This document shows, piece by piece, positions 17,359 through 27,269 of a stretch of 64,000 nucleotides of DNA (its first letter is position 1; the number at the start of each line of letters is the position of its first letter). This DNA is from Fibrobacterota bacterium (GTDB taxonomy: Bacteria > Fibrobacterota > Fibrobacteria > UBA11236). A program made the translations under genes and the position numbers. The stretch lies in contig JAEKLQ010000026.1 of NCBI GenBank assembly GCA_019509785.1, forward strand, positions 55,273 through 119,272. Direction: 5' to 3'. The notes beneath the pieces are model-generated. The model saw only the letters and a program-made list of their open reading frames with translations, was not told where the DNA came from and ran no database searches.

Positions 17359-17384
17359 AGCAACAGCAAAGTGGGCCAGTTTAG
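17359..17384 (-). repeat. Right terminal inverted repeat of the insertion sequence
   Basis: The reverse complement reads CTAAACTGGCC at the outer end and TGTTGCT at the inner end, matching the left repeat at 21 of 26 positions. Confidence 0.8.
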
Positions 17385-17387
17385 TTT

Positions 17388-17669
17388 TTAAGGGGCGGGC
17401 TCCGAAGGAGCGGAAGCCGTAGGGGACTGCTTGCCCGCCCGCACATGCGCGCCGGGCGCTTGGCCGGTTTTCATGCCTTCGATGCTTTTGCGGATGATCA
17501 GAGCAGTCTCGTGCGGTCCCTGCAAAAGATCGGTCGGCTCGTGGGTCACGCCTTTCGATCTCCAATACCAGAACAGGGTTTCACGCAGGACGGCCAGGAA
17601 CAGGATTGCCAAGGTGGCGCCTATGACCACGAACACCAGTATCAGGAGCATTGCGCTAAAATTGCCCAT
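17388..17669 (-). CDS. Small single-pass membrane protein, unknown
   Basis: About 93 residues from ATG 17669, chosen because GGAGG lies 7 nt upstream. A long hydrophobic segment (roughly residues 5-30, MLLILVFVVIGATLAILFLA) is followed by a cytosolic tail with aromatic/basic residues (LFWYWRSKG), a helix, and a Pro/Ala/Ser-rich end. No family is recognised. The stop is 4 nt from the insertion sequence's right repeat. It lies 150 nt downstream of the GH57 gene on the same strand and may be co-transcribed with it. Confidence 0.6.
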   Translation of the reverse strand: MGNFSAMLLILVFVVIGATLAILFLAVLRETLFWYWRSKGVTHEPTDLLQGPHETALIIRKSIEGMKTGQAPGAHVRAGKQSPTASAPSEPAP

Positions 17670-17819
17670 GGTTACGCCTCCGGTGTCCACTCCTTCGACG
17701 TCTAAAGATACTCCCGGCCCGGCCCGGCGGCTGGCGGATTCCAGCCTTGAAGCCGCAATGGAACGGTCCGGATCCCCCGATAGTGAGGAAAATCACACAT
17801 TCGGGCCCAGCCCGGCTGA

Positions 17820-19391
17820 TTAGATATACACCTTGTAATCGATTTCGGGGAACAGGTTGTCGGTGGCTTCCAGGTTCGCGAGGAACGGCTCATAAATGCG
17901 GCCTGAACGGATCTGGTTGTAAAGTTCCAAGCAATTGTGCACGTGCACCTTGGTGCGCTTCACCGCGTACTCCACCATGGTACCCGTCTTCATGATGAAG
18001 GCCCAATCCGAGGCTTGCGCCAGAAGGAGCTCGCGGGCCATCTGGTTGCGCGCGCGCCGATCGAGATCTCCGGTTTCGGGCAGCTTGGCCGCCTCGTGCA
18101 TCAGATCCGCGGCTTTATGCAGGTGCGGATAGATCCAATCGTTGCCGCCGTTGAGCCAAACGTCGGCGTACCCGCCAGCGCCCCACGAGGAGAAGGCGGG
18201 ATCGCTCTTGGGGATGTCCTTGTGCCCCATCAGGTAGTCGCGTCCCGTCGAGAGCGTGATGCGGTGCGTATCCTCGGTCAGGATCTTGCGCATCACGTTG
18301 CCGAGGAATTGCGGGCCTTCGTACCACCAATGCCCGAACAGTTCCGCGTCGTAAGGGCAGACGATGCAGGGAGGCGAGTCCATGCGCCCTTCCAGCCATT
18401 CGGCTTGCTTATCGCGATTGAAAACGAAATTCTCGGCATGCTCGCGGGTGGCTTGGTTGGCCCACTCCTCGACGTAGGGCTCCTTGTAATTGCCTTTGCC
18501 CGTGATGCGGAAATACTTGATGCCGGTATTGATGCGCAGGCCCATGGGATGGATGTACGGGCCGATGTAATCGAGCGGCAGATCGAAGCCCACGTCGCGA
18601 TAGAATTCCCGATAGCGGAAATCGCCGGGATAGCCTTCCTCCGCCGACCAGACCGCCTTGGAGGACTCCTGATCGCGTGCGAAGGCGAAGACCCCATGCG
18701 GGGTTTCTATCGGGGCGTAATTGCCTTTGGGCGAAGGCGGCTCGCCCTGCAGGATCCCGTGGGTATCCACGAAGAAGTAGCGCAGCCCGGCGGCCTTGAT
18801 ATGCTTATCCAGGCCCTTGTAATAACCGCATTCGCCCAGCCAGATCCCCCACGGCTCCTGCCCGAAATGCTTCCAGTAATTCCCCACCGCCACGTGCAAC
18901 TGCGCTTCGACCGCGCGCGGGGAATAGCGCAGGTTGGGGAGGAAACCATGGGTCGCGCCGCAGGTGATGATCTCCAGGTTCCCGCGTTTCTGGAACTTGC
19001 GGAAGCCGTTGAGGAGGTTGCGGCCGTAACCTTCGAAAACCTTATAGCAGGTCTCGAACAGATTGCGGTACATGGCCGCCACGAAACAAAAATTTGGGTC
19101 GTTCTTGGTGCGCGTGCATTCCTTCTCGGCCAGCTCCCGCAATCGGTTGATATGGTTCACGTAGCGGGTCTGGAGCAATTCGTCCGCCATCATCTCGCAC
19201 AACGGCGGGGTGAGGCTCATGGTGATCTTGAAGGCCAATCCGGCCTTGGCCAGCGCTTCGAATTGCAGAAGCAGCGGGATATAGGTCTCCGTGATGGCCT
19301 CGAAGAACCAATCCTCCTCAAGGAAGCGGGCGTGTTCGGGATGTCTGACGTATGGGAGATGGGCGTGCAGAACGAAATTCAGATAACCCAT
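17820..19391 (-). CDS. GH57 family 1,4-alpha-glucan branching enzyme
   Basis: 523 residues of glycoside hydrolase family 57, which makes alpha-1,6 branches in glycogen-like glucans. Conserved regions are in order: LHAHLPYVRHPE at the N-terminus, CGATHGFLP, IWLGECGYYKGLDK with the nucleophile Glu, and CPYDAELFGHWWYEG with the acid/base Asp. A C-terminal helical DUF1957-type domain follows (QASDWAFIMKTGTM and HVHNCLELY). The length matches the GH57 branching-enzyme subgroup. No signal peptide is seen, so it is cytosolic. The start overlaps the DUF4912 gene's stop (ATGA), giving strong coupling. Confidence 0.92.
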   Translation of the reverse strand: MGYLNFVLHAHLPYVRHPEHARFLEEDWFFEAITETYIPLLLQFEALAKAGLAFKITMSLTPPLCEMMADELLQTRYVNHINRLRELAEKECTRTKNDPNFCFVAAMYRNLFETCYKVFEGYGRNLLNGFRKFQKRGNLEIITCGATHGFLPNLRYSPRAVEAQLHVAVGNYWKHFGQEPWGIWLGECGYYKGLDKHIKAAGLRYFFVDTHGILQGEPPSPKGNYAPIETPHGVFAFARDQESSKAVWSAEEGYPGDFRYREFYRDVGFDLPLDYIGPYIHPMGLRINTGIKYFRITGKGNYKEPYVEEWANQATREHAENFVFNRDKQAEWLEGRMDSPPCIVCPYDAELFGHWWYEGPQFLGNVMRKILTEDTHRITLSTGRDYLMGHKDIPKSDPAFSSWGAGGYADVWLNGGNDWIYPHLHKAADLMHEAAKLPETGDLDRRARNQMARELLLAQASDWAFIMKTGTMVEYAVKRTKVHVHNCLELYNQIRSGRIYEPFLANLEATDNLFPEIDYKVYI

Positions 19392-20668
19392 CAGGTGAGG
19401 ACCAACTCCTTGAGATCATAGGTGAAGGAGCGGCTGGCCCCCGACCTGGATGCGATCTCGAGATTGAGTATGTCCTTCTGGTAGGGGAATTCCGTTTTGA
19501 AGAAGCCTTGCGCATCGACGGGTACTGAGTTGCCCGCCAAATAGACCCGGGTACCCGGCAAGACCTTGCCCGAGACTTCGAGGCGCGCCTTGGGATTGGC
19601 CGGCTTCGACTTGGGGGCTTTTCCGGCCGGGCGGTTTGAACCCGCGATGCCTTGGGCGGTAGCGGACTGGGAGGGCGCGTCGCCCGCTCCGCGGGACCAG
19701 GACGAAGAACTCATGCTCTCCGAGCTCAGGTTCCATTCGGGTACGAAAGAGCGGATGTCCTCCACCACCAGATGTTCCGAACTGCCGATGATCTTGGTAT
19801 GCTGCGACGAGTAGGCCAATACCTCGTTCTGTTCTGCCAGGCGCTTTTGGGTGGCGGCCCAGCTTTCGGGCAGCTCGGACAGGTTGGAACGGATGATGGA
19901 AATGAAATGCCCCGAATCCGAAAGCCAGCCTAATTCGACCTGATAGCGTTGCCCCACCTGCGGGACCCCGAAATACCATTTACGCGCCCAGAAGAAGACC
20001 GGGATGAAGGTGAAGTTCGGTTCGAAGAGCGACTTCGATTCCCAATTGATCTTGAGCGTCTCCCGGTAATTGCCGGCGGGCATCTTCTCCCTTTCCTTCT
20101 CCCCGATAAGGTTAGGAGTCAATTCCCAATAGCAGAACATGTACTCGGGATCCTTCGGCATCAGCACCAACTTCGGTTCGCTGTAGCTACCCGGCAGTTC
20201 GGGCGCTACGTCCGGGAAACCGAACTCGCGTTGGGCGGGGTGCTGCTGGAAGGATTTGGTGCGCCAAACGCGCTCGCGGGTTTCGCCAGGTTTGATCAGC
20301 GAGATGGAGAATTCCTCAAGCGTCAGTTCCGTATCCGAAGCGGCCTTGGCGGTTTTCCCGGTTGGGGCTTTGGCGGCGGGTCGCTCGGAGGCGCCTTTCG
20401 CCACCGACCCGCGGGAGGAGGCCGGCTTGCTTTCGGCTTTCGGCGCGGACTTCGCCTTGCTTCCCTTGGAAGCGTTCGCGGCTTCGGCGGCTTTTGCGGA
20501 TTTGGCTTCGGAGGCTTTTAAAGCCGGGGATTCGTCCTTGCCTTTAGTCTTCTTGGGTGCGGCCGACGCCAAGGGCTTGGCGGATTTGGACTTGGCGGAT
20601 TCGCCCGAAGAGGCGTCCTTGGATTTGCCGGACGTGAGTTTTGAATTCTTATCCAGCTTGCTCTTCAT
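19391..20668 (-). CDS. DUF4912 protein with Lys/Ala-rich N-terminus
   Basis: 425 residues. The first about 130 are low-complexity Lys/Ala/Ser/Pro sequence, like a histone-H1-type tail. The middle is a DUF4912 domain (LVLMPKDPEYMFCYWELTPN, then a beta-rich region with VPQVGQRYQVELGWLSDSG). A C-terminal Ig-like or carbohydrate-binding-type segment (GKVLPGTRVYLAGNSVPVDAQG) ends the protein. DUF4912 genes commonly sit next to GH57 branching enzymes, and the ATGA overlap here supports a joint role in storage glucan metabolism. The exact function is unknown. No signal peptide is present. Confidence 0.85.
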   Translation of the reverse strand: MKSKLDKNSKLTSGKSKDASSGESAKSKSAKPLASAAPKKTKGKDESPALKASEAKSAKAAEAANASKGSKAKSAPKAESKPASSRGSVAKGASERPAAKAPTGKTAKAASDTELTLEEFSISLIKPGETRERVWRTKSFQQHPAQREFGFPDVAPELPGSYSEPKLVLMPKDPEYMFCYWELTPNLIGEKEREKMPAGNYRETLKINWESKSLFEPNFTFIPVFFWARKWYFGVPQVGQRYQVELGWLSDSGHFISIIRSNLSELPESWAATQKRLAEQNEVLAYSSQHTKIIGSSEHLVVEDIRSFVPEWNLSSESMSSSSWSRGAGDAPSQSATAQGIAGSNRPAGKAPKSKPANPKARLEVSGKVLPGTRVYLAGNSVPVDAQGFFKTEFPYQKDILNLEIASRSGASRSFTYDLKELVLT

Positions 20669-20689
20669 GGATGCTCCTCCAGGCGGGTT

Positions 20690-21910
20690 CTACCTCCGCT
20701 TGCGGATGGGTTGTCCCCATACGCTCACGCCGGTCAACGTCGCGGAAACCTTTAAAAAATCTTCAGTCCATAAATTATTTTCTACGCCGCTTCGGTGTCC
20801 ATACTTTAATGCGACATCGAGCATGTTTCCGTGCCGTCCTAGGGGTAAGCCCGTCCCCAGGGTGGCGTAATATAAATCGGTTTTGTCCAAATACTGGCTT
20901 TCGTAACCGAGCCCCCCGCGGATTGCCATCTTGGAGTAATAAGCCTCGTAAGTCGTGCCGCTGCCCTGGAACTCATAGCCCCCGCCGATGCGGAAAGCGG
21001 GATTCACGATCCCGGTCGGGTCCTTGTCCCATGCTTCCCAGCCGAAATCGAGGGCTAAGGTATGGCGTACCCCGGGTTTATAGGCCGCGCCTGCTTGCAG
21101 GGTCCAAGGAAGGGAGCGGGTCTCTTTCCTTTGTTCGTCCGAAACCAGCCCGGTCACCGTGCGGGTAGTGGTTCGGTCCAGGTCCGTGGAAAGGGTGCCT
21201 GCGACGCCGATGCTCCAGGATTTCTGACGGATTGTCAACGATGCGGTCGGGTAGGCTCCTGTGCTGCGGATGGAAATCGTATCGCCCTTGAGGTTTTCGG
21301 CATTGAACAGTGTGTCGTTGCCAGGGTTATTGTCGAATTTCGCGCTTTCGATGAAGCGTTCGCGGCCAATGAGGAAATTGTAGCCTAGGGACAAGGCCAA
21401 CCAGTGGGCCGGGGCGTAGGCCACCGTTCCCGCCAGCTCATATAACCCGCCTTGGGCGCTGAAACTCTGCATTACATCGGGCGTGGCTTGGGTGACCGGC
21501 GTGAAGCTGAAATCGCGCTGGAAGCGCTGCCGGTAATAGACGCCGACGTTCAGGGGTAGCCGGGTCTGGAAGTTGAGGGCGATATCGGGGATGACGAAGG
21601 ACGTCGTGCGGTTGGACCGGTCCGCGTCCTGGATCCAATCCAGGTCCGAATCGAAAGTGGCCGAAAAGGAGGTCTTGTCGTTCCAGGCGGTGCGCGAAGG
21701 ATTCAATAGGCTGGGGCCCTGCTTATTCACCGAAGCCAGGCCGGCTTCGCCCATGCCCTTTTCGCGCGCGTTCTGCCCGCTGACTTCCACGCCATATCCC
21801 TGGGACAGGGCGCTTAATGGCGAGGTTTCGGAACGGGCCGGCAGAAAGGCCGCCAATAGCGCAAAGGTGGGCGCGAGGACGGGGAACGGGTATTGGACCG
21901 AGCGGCTCAT
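20690..21910 (-). CDS. Outer-membrane beta-barrel protein, FadL/PorV-like
   Basis: 406 residues with a signal peptide (ending near PARSETS). The early segment NAREKGMGEAGLASVNKQGPSLLNPSRTAWNDK is of the type seen in FadL/TodX and PorV-like barrels, where Gly-rich turns precede an Asn-Pro motif. Many alternating beta strands follow. Family membership is by pattern only. It lies 1 nt downstream of the lipoprotein gene 21912-23825 and just upstream of DUF4912-GH57; all four may be one transcript. Confidence 0.6.
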   Translation of the reverse strand: MSRSVQYPFPVLAPTFALLAAFLPARSETSPLSALSQGYGVEVSGQNAREKGMGEAGLASVNKQGPSLLNPSRTAWNDKTSFSATFDSDLDWIQDADRSNRTTSFVIPDIALNFQTRLPLNVGVYYRQRFQRDFSFTPVTQATPDVMQSFSAQGGLYELAGTVAYAPAHWLALSLGYNFLIGRERFIESAKFDNNPGNDTLFNAENLKGDTISIRSTGAYPTASLTIRQKSWSIGVAGTLSTDLDRTTTRTVTGLVSDEQRKETRSLPWTLQAGAAYKPGVRHTLALDFGWEAWDKDPTGIVNPAFRIGGGYEFQGSGTTYEAYYSKMAIRGGLGYESQYLDKTDLYYATLGTGLPLGRHGNMLDVALKYGHRSGVENNLWTEDFLKVSATLTGVSVWGQPIRKRR

Positions 21911-21911
21911 T

Positions 21912-23825
21912 TCAACGCGCCTTCAGGGGATAGAGATAAACATCGAGATCGACCGAGATCGCGCCGGAATCGATCCGGGGCTGGATGACGGAGAGGACCG
22001 GGAATACGACCTCATGCGCGACGGTGTCCCCGGTTGCGGGCGCCGCCTTGGGATTGAACGCTCGGTAGTAGGGACGGAATTCGAAATCCTGGCGGGCATC
22101 GGTCCCGAGCAGGGTGCGGTTGATTAGGGTGCGAATCCCTCCCGTCGCCCGCAAGTCAATGCTGTCGCTCTCTGGCTGTACATAGTGGGGAAGCAGGGAG
22201 GCGACGAGGGTTATGGGATCGCCCGTGTTCGGATCCCGGTAGTCGTTGTGCTCGACTCCGGAGCGAAGGCTCAAATAGCTTTGCGCCAACAAGGTATCCG
22301 TGTCGGCAGTCAGCTGGAGGACAAGGGAATTGGATTGGCCATAACCGGTCAGCGAAAAGTTGATTTGCCGATAGCCTCCCACCGGGAGGAAGACCGTGTC
22401 GTTACGGGTCGTATCCTTGGAGAAGGAAAGGATGACGCGGCGGAGCAGCGAATCAGCCTTGACGGTGTCGGCTTTCGCGTAGCTCAAGCTGACCTTGTTG
22501 ACGATGGTTTCCGGATGGCCGACCTCGGTGGTGTACCAGGGCGTAACCGAATCCCCCAGAGGGATGCGGTCCTCGCGGGTGCCCGCGTTTTGGACGTCGC
22601 CCAACAAGGTGTCGATACCCGTGTAAAGTCGGAACTGGACGGGCAGGCCCGCTTCCAGGGTGGGTTTCTGGATGGGCAAAGTAATCGAAGCGAAGGGAAC
22701 GTAATACTGCAGGGACAGGGTGTCCGAGGAACGGGGCTGCGGTTTATCGCCTTTGCGGATCAAAGCCGCATCAAGGCTGTCCAACAAGCGAGTACGATCG
22801 AATGTTATATGCAGGCCGCGCTGGAAGGGGACAACGAGATCGGTGCTGGGGCCGTCGTACCGTAACGTGTAGGATACCTTGCTCCCGGCATCCATGGGGG
22901 TCAGGCGGTTGTGGCCGTCCAGGGAATCGGCGCGCCAGGGGCGGCCGAAGAGCAAAGCGGGACGGTGGGAATCGTCATAGGCCCATTGGCCTCCCAGGCG
23001 GAGCATGGCGGGCAGCGTATCCGTCGAATCGGACCCCGGTAAAGGGATCAGGCGCATTTGGATCAAATGCACACGGCCTTTCTTATCGGCAAGATAAGCC
23101 TTGAGATTCGGAAGGGCATTGGCTTGCAATTGCGCCGGTTGGGAGTACGCGCTATCGACCTTGAGCCGGATGGTATCCCTCACGGTCGGAACCGGCAGGC
23201 GGGCCAGGGTATCACCGTTGATCAGGAAGCGGTGGTTCCTGTCCGCGACAACCTTGTTCCAGTCATCGTCGGAAAGGCCTGCATTGGTGGAATCCCAGGA
23301 GAGCACGGCGAAATCCAGATAATGGCGGACCTTGCCGGAATCGGCGAGGCTTTCCAGGGCCTGCGTCCCGTTATCGATGAACGCCCCGACGTTTTTCCAG
23401 ATGGGCGTGGACAAGGAGAGCCTGAGCGACGGGGTCGAATCGGACAAGCTGTCCAGCAGGCTGCTATCGGCGATATCGAAGGCGAAGCGGGGTTCGGCGG
23501 TGAACTTGCCTTGTACGCCCGCCAAAAGGATGGTGTCATTCAGATGGGACGGCTCGGCATCCGTGGTCCAGTATTTCGCTACCGGGAAGTCCTTGACCTT
23601 GACGTGGTACAAGGGGGTCTCGAAAACGATTCCGTTCTCGCTGAGGAAGCCGGCGCCGGTCTGATTGGGGCCGTCCGAGATGCAGCCGGCGAGAAGACCG
23701 GCCGCGAGGACAGGCAGTATGGGCAGATAAGTCGACCAGCTCTGACGCTTGGTCGGACGCTCAGGTGGGGTTCGCTGGGATTGGTCGCGGGGCGTTTCCG
23801 GGAAGTCGATCGGGAGGGGACCCAT
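21912..23825 (-). CDS. Large lipoprotein, unknown family
   Basis: About 637 residues from ATG 23825. The frame stays open further upstream, but that part crosses the divergent thrC start. An N-terminal hydrophobic segment ends in a lipobox, LLAGCIS, so the mature protein should be lipid-anchored. The rest is rich in Asp, Ser, Thr and Leu, with repeated beta-strand patterns and many segments like DTIRLKVDS and [11 protein letters not shown]. It has no catalytic motif I can name. The next gene, 1 nt away, is an outer-membrane barrel, and the two probably act together at the cell surface. Confidence 0.6.
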   Translation of the reverse strand: MGPLPIDFPETPRDQSQRTPPERPTKRQSWSTYLPILPVLAAGLLAGCISDGPNQTGAGFLSENGIVFETPLYHVKVKDFPVAKYWTTDAEPSHLNDTILLAGVQGKFTAEPRFAFDIADSSLLDSLSDSTPSLRLSLSTPIWKNVGAFIDNGTQALESLADSGKVRHYLDFAVLSWDSTNAGLSDDDWNKVVADRNHRFLINGDTLARLPVPTVRDTIRLKVDSAYSQPAQLQANALPNLKAYLADKKGRVHLIQMRLIPLPGSDSTDTLPAMLRLGGQWAYDDSHRPALLFGRPWRADSLDGHNRLTPMDAGSKVSYTLRYDGPSTDLVVPFQRGLHITFDRTRLLDSLDAALIRKGDKPQPRSSDTLSLQYYVPFASITLPIQKPTLEAGLPVQFRLYTGIDTLLGDVQNAGTREDRIPLGDSVTPWYTTEVGHPETIVNKVSLSYAKADTVKADSLLRRVILSFSKDTTRNDTVFLPVGGYRQINFSLTGYGQSNSLVLQLTADTDTLLAQSYLSLRSGVEHNDYRDPNTGDPITLVASLLPHYVQPESDSIDLRATGGIRTLINRTLLGTDARQDFEFRPYYRAFNPKAAPATGDTVAHEVVFPVLSVIQPRIDSGAISVDLDVYLYPLKAR

Positions 23826-24009
23826 GGTGGAACAGGCTTTCCGCAAATCCGTTTGCTTATGGAGGGGAAAAGCCCCCGCCAGTTTCCGCCCGATCAGCCT
23901 GCGGTTCAGGCGAGCGTCGGGGAGCCCACATCGGGGCGAACCGGGGCAAAATATAAATAAACGGGTACCACGGAAACCGCGTGCGGGGGAAATTCCTAAC
24001 TTTGGCCGC

Positions 24010-25338
24010 ATGTCTTTCACCGCGCGCTTTAAAGGCCCCGCCACGGGCAATACCTTCCCTCTCGATCAAGTGATATACCGCGACAGCGACGGCGGCTTGT
24101 TGGAGGTCGAGCACGATCTGGATCGCCTGCGCCAGCTCTCCGCGGAGCAATGGAAACACCTCTTCGAATCGCGTAGCGGAAGCCATAATTGGCCGTACGC
24201 CTCCGGGGTTTGGGGCAAGAAGGAATGGGTGCTCCCGGAGATCGCCGACGAGGATATCGTTTCCTTGAACGAGGGCTGGACCAACCTGTTCTTCGCAAAG
24301 CGCTTGGGCGAGCACTTGGGCCTGGATGATTTGTGGGTCAAACTGTGCGGCAACAGCCATACGGGATCCTTCAAGGACCTGGGGATGACGGTGCTGGTTT
24401 CGCAGGTCAACCATATGCGCCGCAAAGGCGTGCCCATCAAGGCCGTGGCCTGCGCCTCCACGGGCGACACCTCGGCGGCGCTGGCCGCCTACTGCGCGGC
24501 CGCCGGCATCCCCTCGGTGGTATTCCTGCCGGGGAAGAAGATCAGCGTGGCCCAACTGATCCAGCCCATCTCCCACGGGGCTATCGTCCTTTCCCTCGAC
24601 ACCGATTTCGACGGCTGCATGAAGATCGTGCAGGAAGTGACCGAGGATAAGGGATTGTACTTGGCCAATTCCATGAACTCGCTCCGCATCGAAGGGCAGA
24701 AGACCATCAGCGTCGAGCTGTGCCAGCAATTCGGGTGGGAAGCGCCGGACGTCATCATAATCCCGGGCGGCAACCTCGGGAACGTCTCGGCGCTCGGCCG
24801 CGGCTTCGACATGATGCTGGAGCTGGGGCTCATCGCCAAGAAACCCCGCTTAGTGGTGGCGCAGGCGGCCAACGCCAATCCGCTTTACCTGGCTTACAAA
24901 GCCGGGTTCGGCAAATTGATGCCAATCCAGGCCCGCAAGACCGAGGCCTCGGCGATCCAAATCGGCAATCCGGTCAGCTACGAGCGCGCCGTGCGGGCCT
25001 TGAAGAAGTACGATGGGCAGGTTTACCAGGTAAGCGAAGAACAGCTCGCGAACGCGGCTCATCTGGCCGATCGTACCGGTCTCTACTGCGATCCGCATAC
25101 GGGCGTGGCCATGGGCGCGCTTTTGCAGATGGTGGAAGCGAAGGCCGTGTCGCGCAAGGACCGCATCATCGTGGTGTCCACGGCCCACGGGCTTAAGTTC
25201 TCGGAATTCAAGACAAAGTACCACAAGCGCGAACTGGCCGGCGTGGATGCGAAGTACGCGAATCCGATCGAAGAGTTGCCGGCTGACACCGACAAAGTAA
25301 AGGCCGTACTGGAAAAGCGCTTCAAGTCGATGGTCTGA
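24010..25338 (+). CDS. thrC: Threonine synthase
   Basis: PLP enzyme converting O-phosphohomoserine to threonine. 442 residues from ATG 24010; an open frame back to 23749 crosses the divergent lipoprotein gene and is not used. The Schiff-base lysine is in [12 protein letters not shown]. The PLP phosphate loop is in [15 protein letters not shown], preceded by [18 protein letters not shown]-terminal [11 protein letters not shown] segment follows. The extended N-terminal region and overall length fit the longer subgroup of threonine synthases. The gene appears monocistronic, with a stem-loop about 115 nt past the stop. Confidence 0.95.
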   Translation: MSFTARFKGPATGNTFPLDQVIYRDSDGGLLEVEHDLDRLRQLSAEQWKHLFESRSGSHNWPYASGVWGKKEWVLPEIADEDIVSLNEGWTNLFFAKRLGEHLGLDDLWVKLCGNSHTGSFKDLGMTVLVSQVNHMRRKGVPIKAVACASTGDTSAALAAYCAAAGIPSVVFLPGKKISVAQLIQPISHGAIVLSLDTDFDGCMKIVQEVTEDKGLYLANSMNSLRIEGQKTISVELCQQFGWEAPDVIIIPGGNLGNVSALGRGFDMMLELGLIAKKPRLVVAQAANANPLYLAYKAGFGKLMPIQARKTEASAIQIGNPVSYERAVRALKKYDGQVYQVSEEQLANAAHLADRTGLYCDPHTGVAMGALLQMVEAKAVSRKDRIIVVSTAHGLKFSEFKTKYHKRELAGVDAKYANPIEELPADTDKVKAVLEKRFKSMV

Positions 25339-25452
25339 AAGCCCCGCCCGTACGAACCGCTTTCATGGCGGCCGGCGGATACTCCCCCCTCATAACCGAG
25401 CGGATCCTTGACGGTACGTTTCGGCCTAATTCTTTCATAAAAGAGACAATCT

Positions 25453-25474
25453 TCACGAAATCGATTTTTCGTGA
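25453..25474. other. Palindrome between thrC and GLUG lipoprotein gene
   Basis: TCACGAAA and TTTCGTGA flank a 6-nt centre (25461-25466). It may be a thrC transcript end or an operator for the lipoprotein gene 90 nt downstream; there is no clean T-run. Nothing else was recognised in 25339-25563. Confidence 0.4.
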
Positions 25475-25563
25475 GACCTTCCGGTAGCCGTTTCCATCCA
25501 ATCCGGCAGGCCATGGCAATGAACTCGGGCCGATCGATTCCCCTAGGTACCAAGGACGTTACA

Positions 25564-26874
25564 ATGCAAAACAAATGGATGGCGAACCTCATCGCCTCGG
25601 CGCTGACCTTGAGCACGGTAGCGTGCATGCAGGAAAATCCCATGGAGCGGCCTTCCGCCGACGGCAAGACGAATGACCTTTCGGTCGCGGCGAGGTCGCC
25701 GATCGGGTCCACCGAGATGGTCCAACGCTGTAGCACTCTCGCCCAATTGCGCGCCATGACCACGACCGGCAATTACCTGCAGACAAAGGATATCGACGCC
25801 TCCCCCACCTCGTCCGTCCCTTTCGTCCCCATCGGCTTCACCAAGGATCCCTTCCAGGGCACCTTTAACGGGAATAACCACACCATCGATAAACTCACCA
25901 TCAAGGGCAGCGGCGAAAATACGGGTATGTTCAGCTGGGCCGTCAACGCCAACTTCCAGAACATCCGCCTGACCAATGTCAACGTCCAAGGCGGCCGCAA
26001 CACCGGCGCCCTCGCGGGCTATGTCCGTAATGTGGATTTGACCTACAGCTACGTGACGGGAACGGTCACGGGCAACCTCCAGGGCGATTCGCGGCTGGGC
26101 ATGGTTTTCGGCCGCGCCTCCGACTTCGTCCGCGTTTCGCGCTGCTATGCCACCGGTACGGTGAACGGCTGGGGCCAATCCGTCGGCGGTTTCGTCGGGT
26201 ACATCGACGCCTACGGCATCCATGATCCGAATGATGAATTCGGGGCGTCTTTCAGCGAAATCTTCACCAACGTGACCGTCAATCCCAACATGCCCAGCGG
26301 CACCGGCTACGTATATGCCGGCGGCCTGGCCGGCTACGTCATCGGAGGCTTGTTCAATAACGTCCACACGGTCGGATCAGTCACCGGACGCAAAGCGGCG
26401 GGCGGCATCCTCGGCTACGTCGTGAATGACGATCCCAACAGCGAGCCGTCCGTCTTGCGTGGCGCCATGTCGCGCGGCATCGTCACCGACGCCTCGGTCG
26501 CGGGACGCGCGGGCACCATCGGCATGTCTACCGGCACCTTCGGGTGGTGCGGCAGCTTTTGGGACAACAACACCGACGGCGGCGTACCCAACCCCCTTAT
26601 GCCCGAGCCGATGTGCCAAACCGGCAAATCCAGCAACGAATTGAAAGGCGCCCATCCGTCCCCGAACAGGGTGATCACCCCCTATTACTTCGGGTCCTTC
26701 GTCACCCAGCAGCTGATCGACGCTAACGGTTGGGATCAATGCCACCTCGGTTCGGGCAGCGATTTCGACTGGGGTTTCGGCACTTGCGGAACCACCCAGA
26801 TCTGGGCTTCGAATTCGAGTACCGAATACAATACCCTGACCCGCATTCCCAACCCCACCGTCCAGCCCAAGTAA
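25564..26874 (+). CDS. GLUG-repeat lipoprotein
   Basis: 436 residues from ATG 25564, with AAGGA upstream; a longer open frame back to 25471 lacks a signal. The signal ends in a lipobox-like STVACMQ. From residue 60 on come GLUG-type beta-solenoid repeats: PFQGTFNGNNHTIDKLTI, GMFSWAVNANFQNIRLTNV, TGALAGYVRNVDLTYSYVTG, VGGFVGYI and AGGLAGYVIGG. These repeats are known from bacterial surface proteins and adhesins. The C-terminal 120 residues with four Cys (WCGSFWD, MCQTGK, QCHL, TCGT) look like a separate domain. It is likely exposed at the cell surface; the ligand is unknown. Confidence 0.75.
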   Translation: MQNKWMANLIASALTLSTVACMQENPMERPSADGKTNDLSVAARSPIGSTEMVQRCSTLAQLRAMTTTGNYLQTKDIDASPTSSVPFVPIGFTKDPFQGTFNGNNHTIDKLTIKGSGENTGMFSWAVNANFQNIRLTNVNVQGGRNTGALAGYVRNVDLTYSYVTGTVTGNLQGDSRLGMVFGRASDFVRVSRCYATGTVNGWGQSVGGFVGYIDAYGIHDPNDEFGASFSEIFTNVTVNPNMPSGTGYVYAGGLAGYVIGGLFNNVHTVGSVTGRKAAGGILGYVVNDDPNSEPSVLRGAMSRGIVTDASVAGRAGTIGMSTGTFGWCGSFWDNNTDGGVPNPLMPEPMCQTGKSSNELKGAHPSPNRVITPYYFGSFVTQQLIDANGWDQCHLGSGSDFDWGFGTCGTTQIWASNSSTEYNTLTRIPNPTVQPK

Positions 26875-26929
26875 CCGCAAAGGCCTAAGCGGGGGAATTG
26901 TTAAGCCGGGAGCCGCGCCTCAGGGACGC

Positions 26930-27256
26930 TTACTTGTCTTTCTTGAGCAGCGCGATCACTTCCGGCACCAGGTCCACCGCTTTCCCGAACACGTCCTTGT
27001 CCCGCGTCAGGCTCAGGATGCGGGCGTTCCCGTCCGAGATGACGATGAAGGCGATTGGCTCCACGTTGAGGCCGCCGGCGGTGCCCGAGAGCTCGGACTT
27101 GCCGGTGTTGGCGCCCAAACCGAAACCCACCGAGACCTTGGAGACCGGGATCAAGGTCGTGTTGTCCACCACGATGGGCTTGCCGACCACCGTTTCCGTC
27201 TGCGCGATGCCGCGCAGCTTCTCGAGGATGACCGAAGCGATATTGTCTATTCCCAT
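26930..27256 (-). CDS. GerW/YtfJ family protein
   Basis: 108 residues matching the GerW (YtfJ) family: VGKPIVVDNTTLIPVSKVSVGFG, a Gly-rich middle with a short NTGKSELSGTAGG loop, and IAFIVISDG. Founding members come from spore-formers, but homologues occur widely in non-sporulating bacteria, where the role is unknown. There is no signal peptide. The gene follows htrA by 13 nt, implying one operon. Confidence 0.85.
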   Translation of the reverse strand: MGIDNIASVILEKLRGIAQTETVVGKPIVVDNTTLIPVSKVSVGFGLGANTGKSELSGTAGGLNVEPIAFIVISDGNARILSLTRDKDVFGKAVDLVPEVIALLKKDK

Positions 27257-27269
27257 GGCCAGAATATAA

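Larger units (their letters stand above)
16361..17384 (+). mobile_element. Insertion sequence, 1,024 bp, with 26-bp inverted repeats
   Basis: A single transposase gene is bounded by imperfect 26-bp terminal inverted repeats that match at 21 of 26 positions, both starting CTAAACTGGCC at the outer ends. The element lies between the convergent signalling gene (stop at 16362-16364, inside the left repeat) and the small membrane protein gene (stop 4 nt beyond the right repeat). I see no obvious target-site duplication. The transposase frame is intact, so the element may be functional. The family is not certain; the transposase resembles zinc-ribbon DDE enzymes of the IS1-like kind. Confidence 0.8.

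Noticed and set aside
23826..24050. 75-residue N-terminal extension of the large lipoprotein
   Set aside because: It overlaps the divergent thrC start and would place the signal peptide internally.
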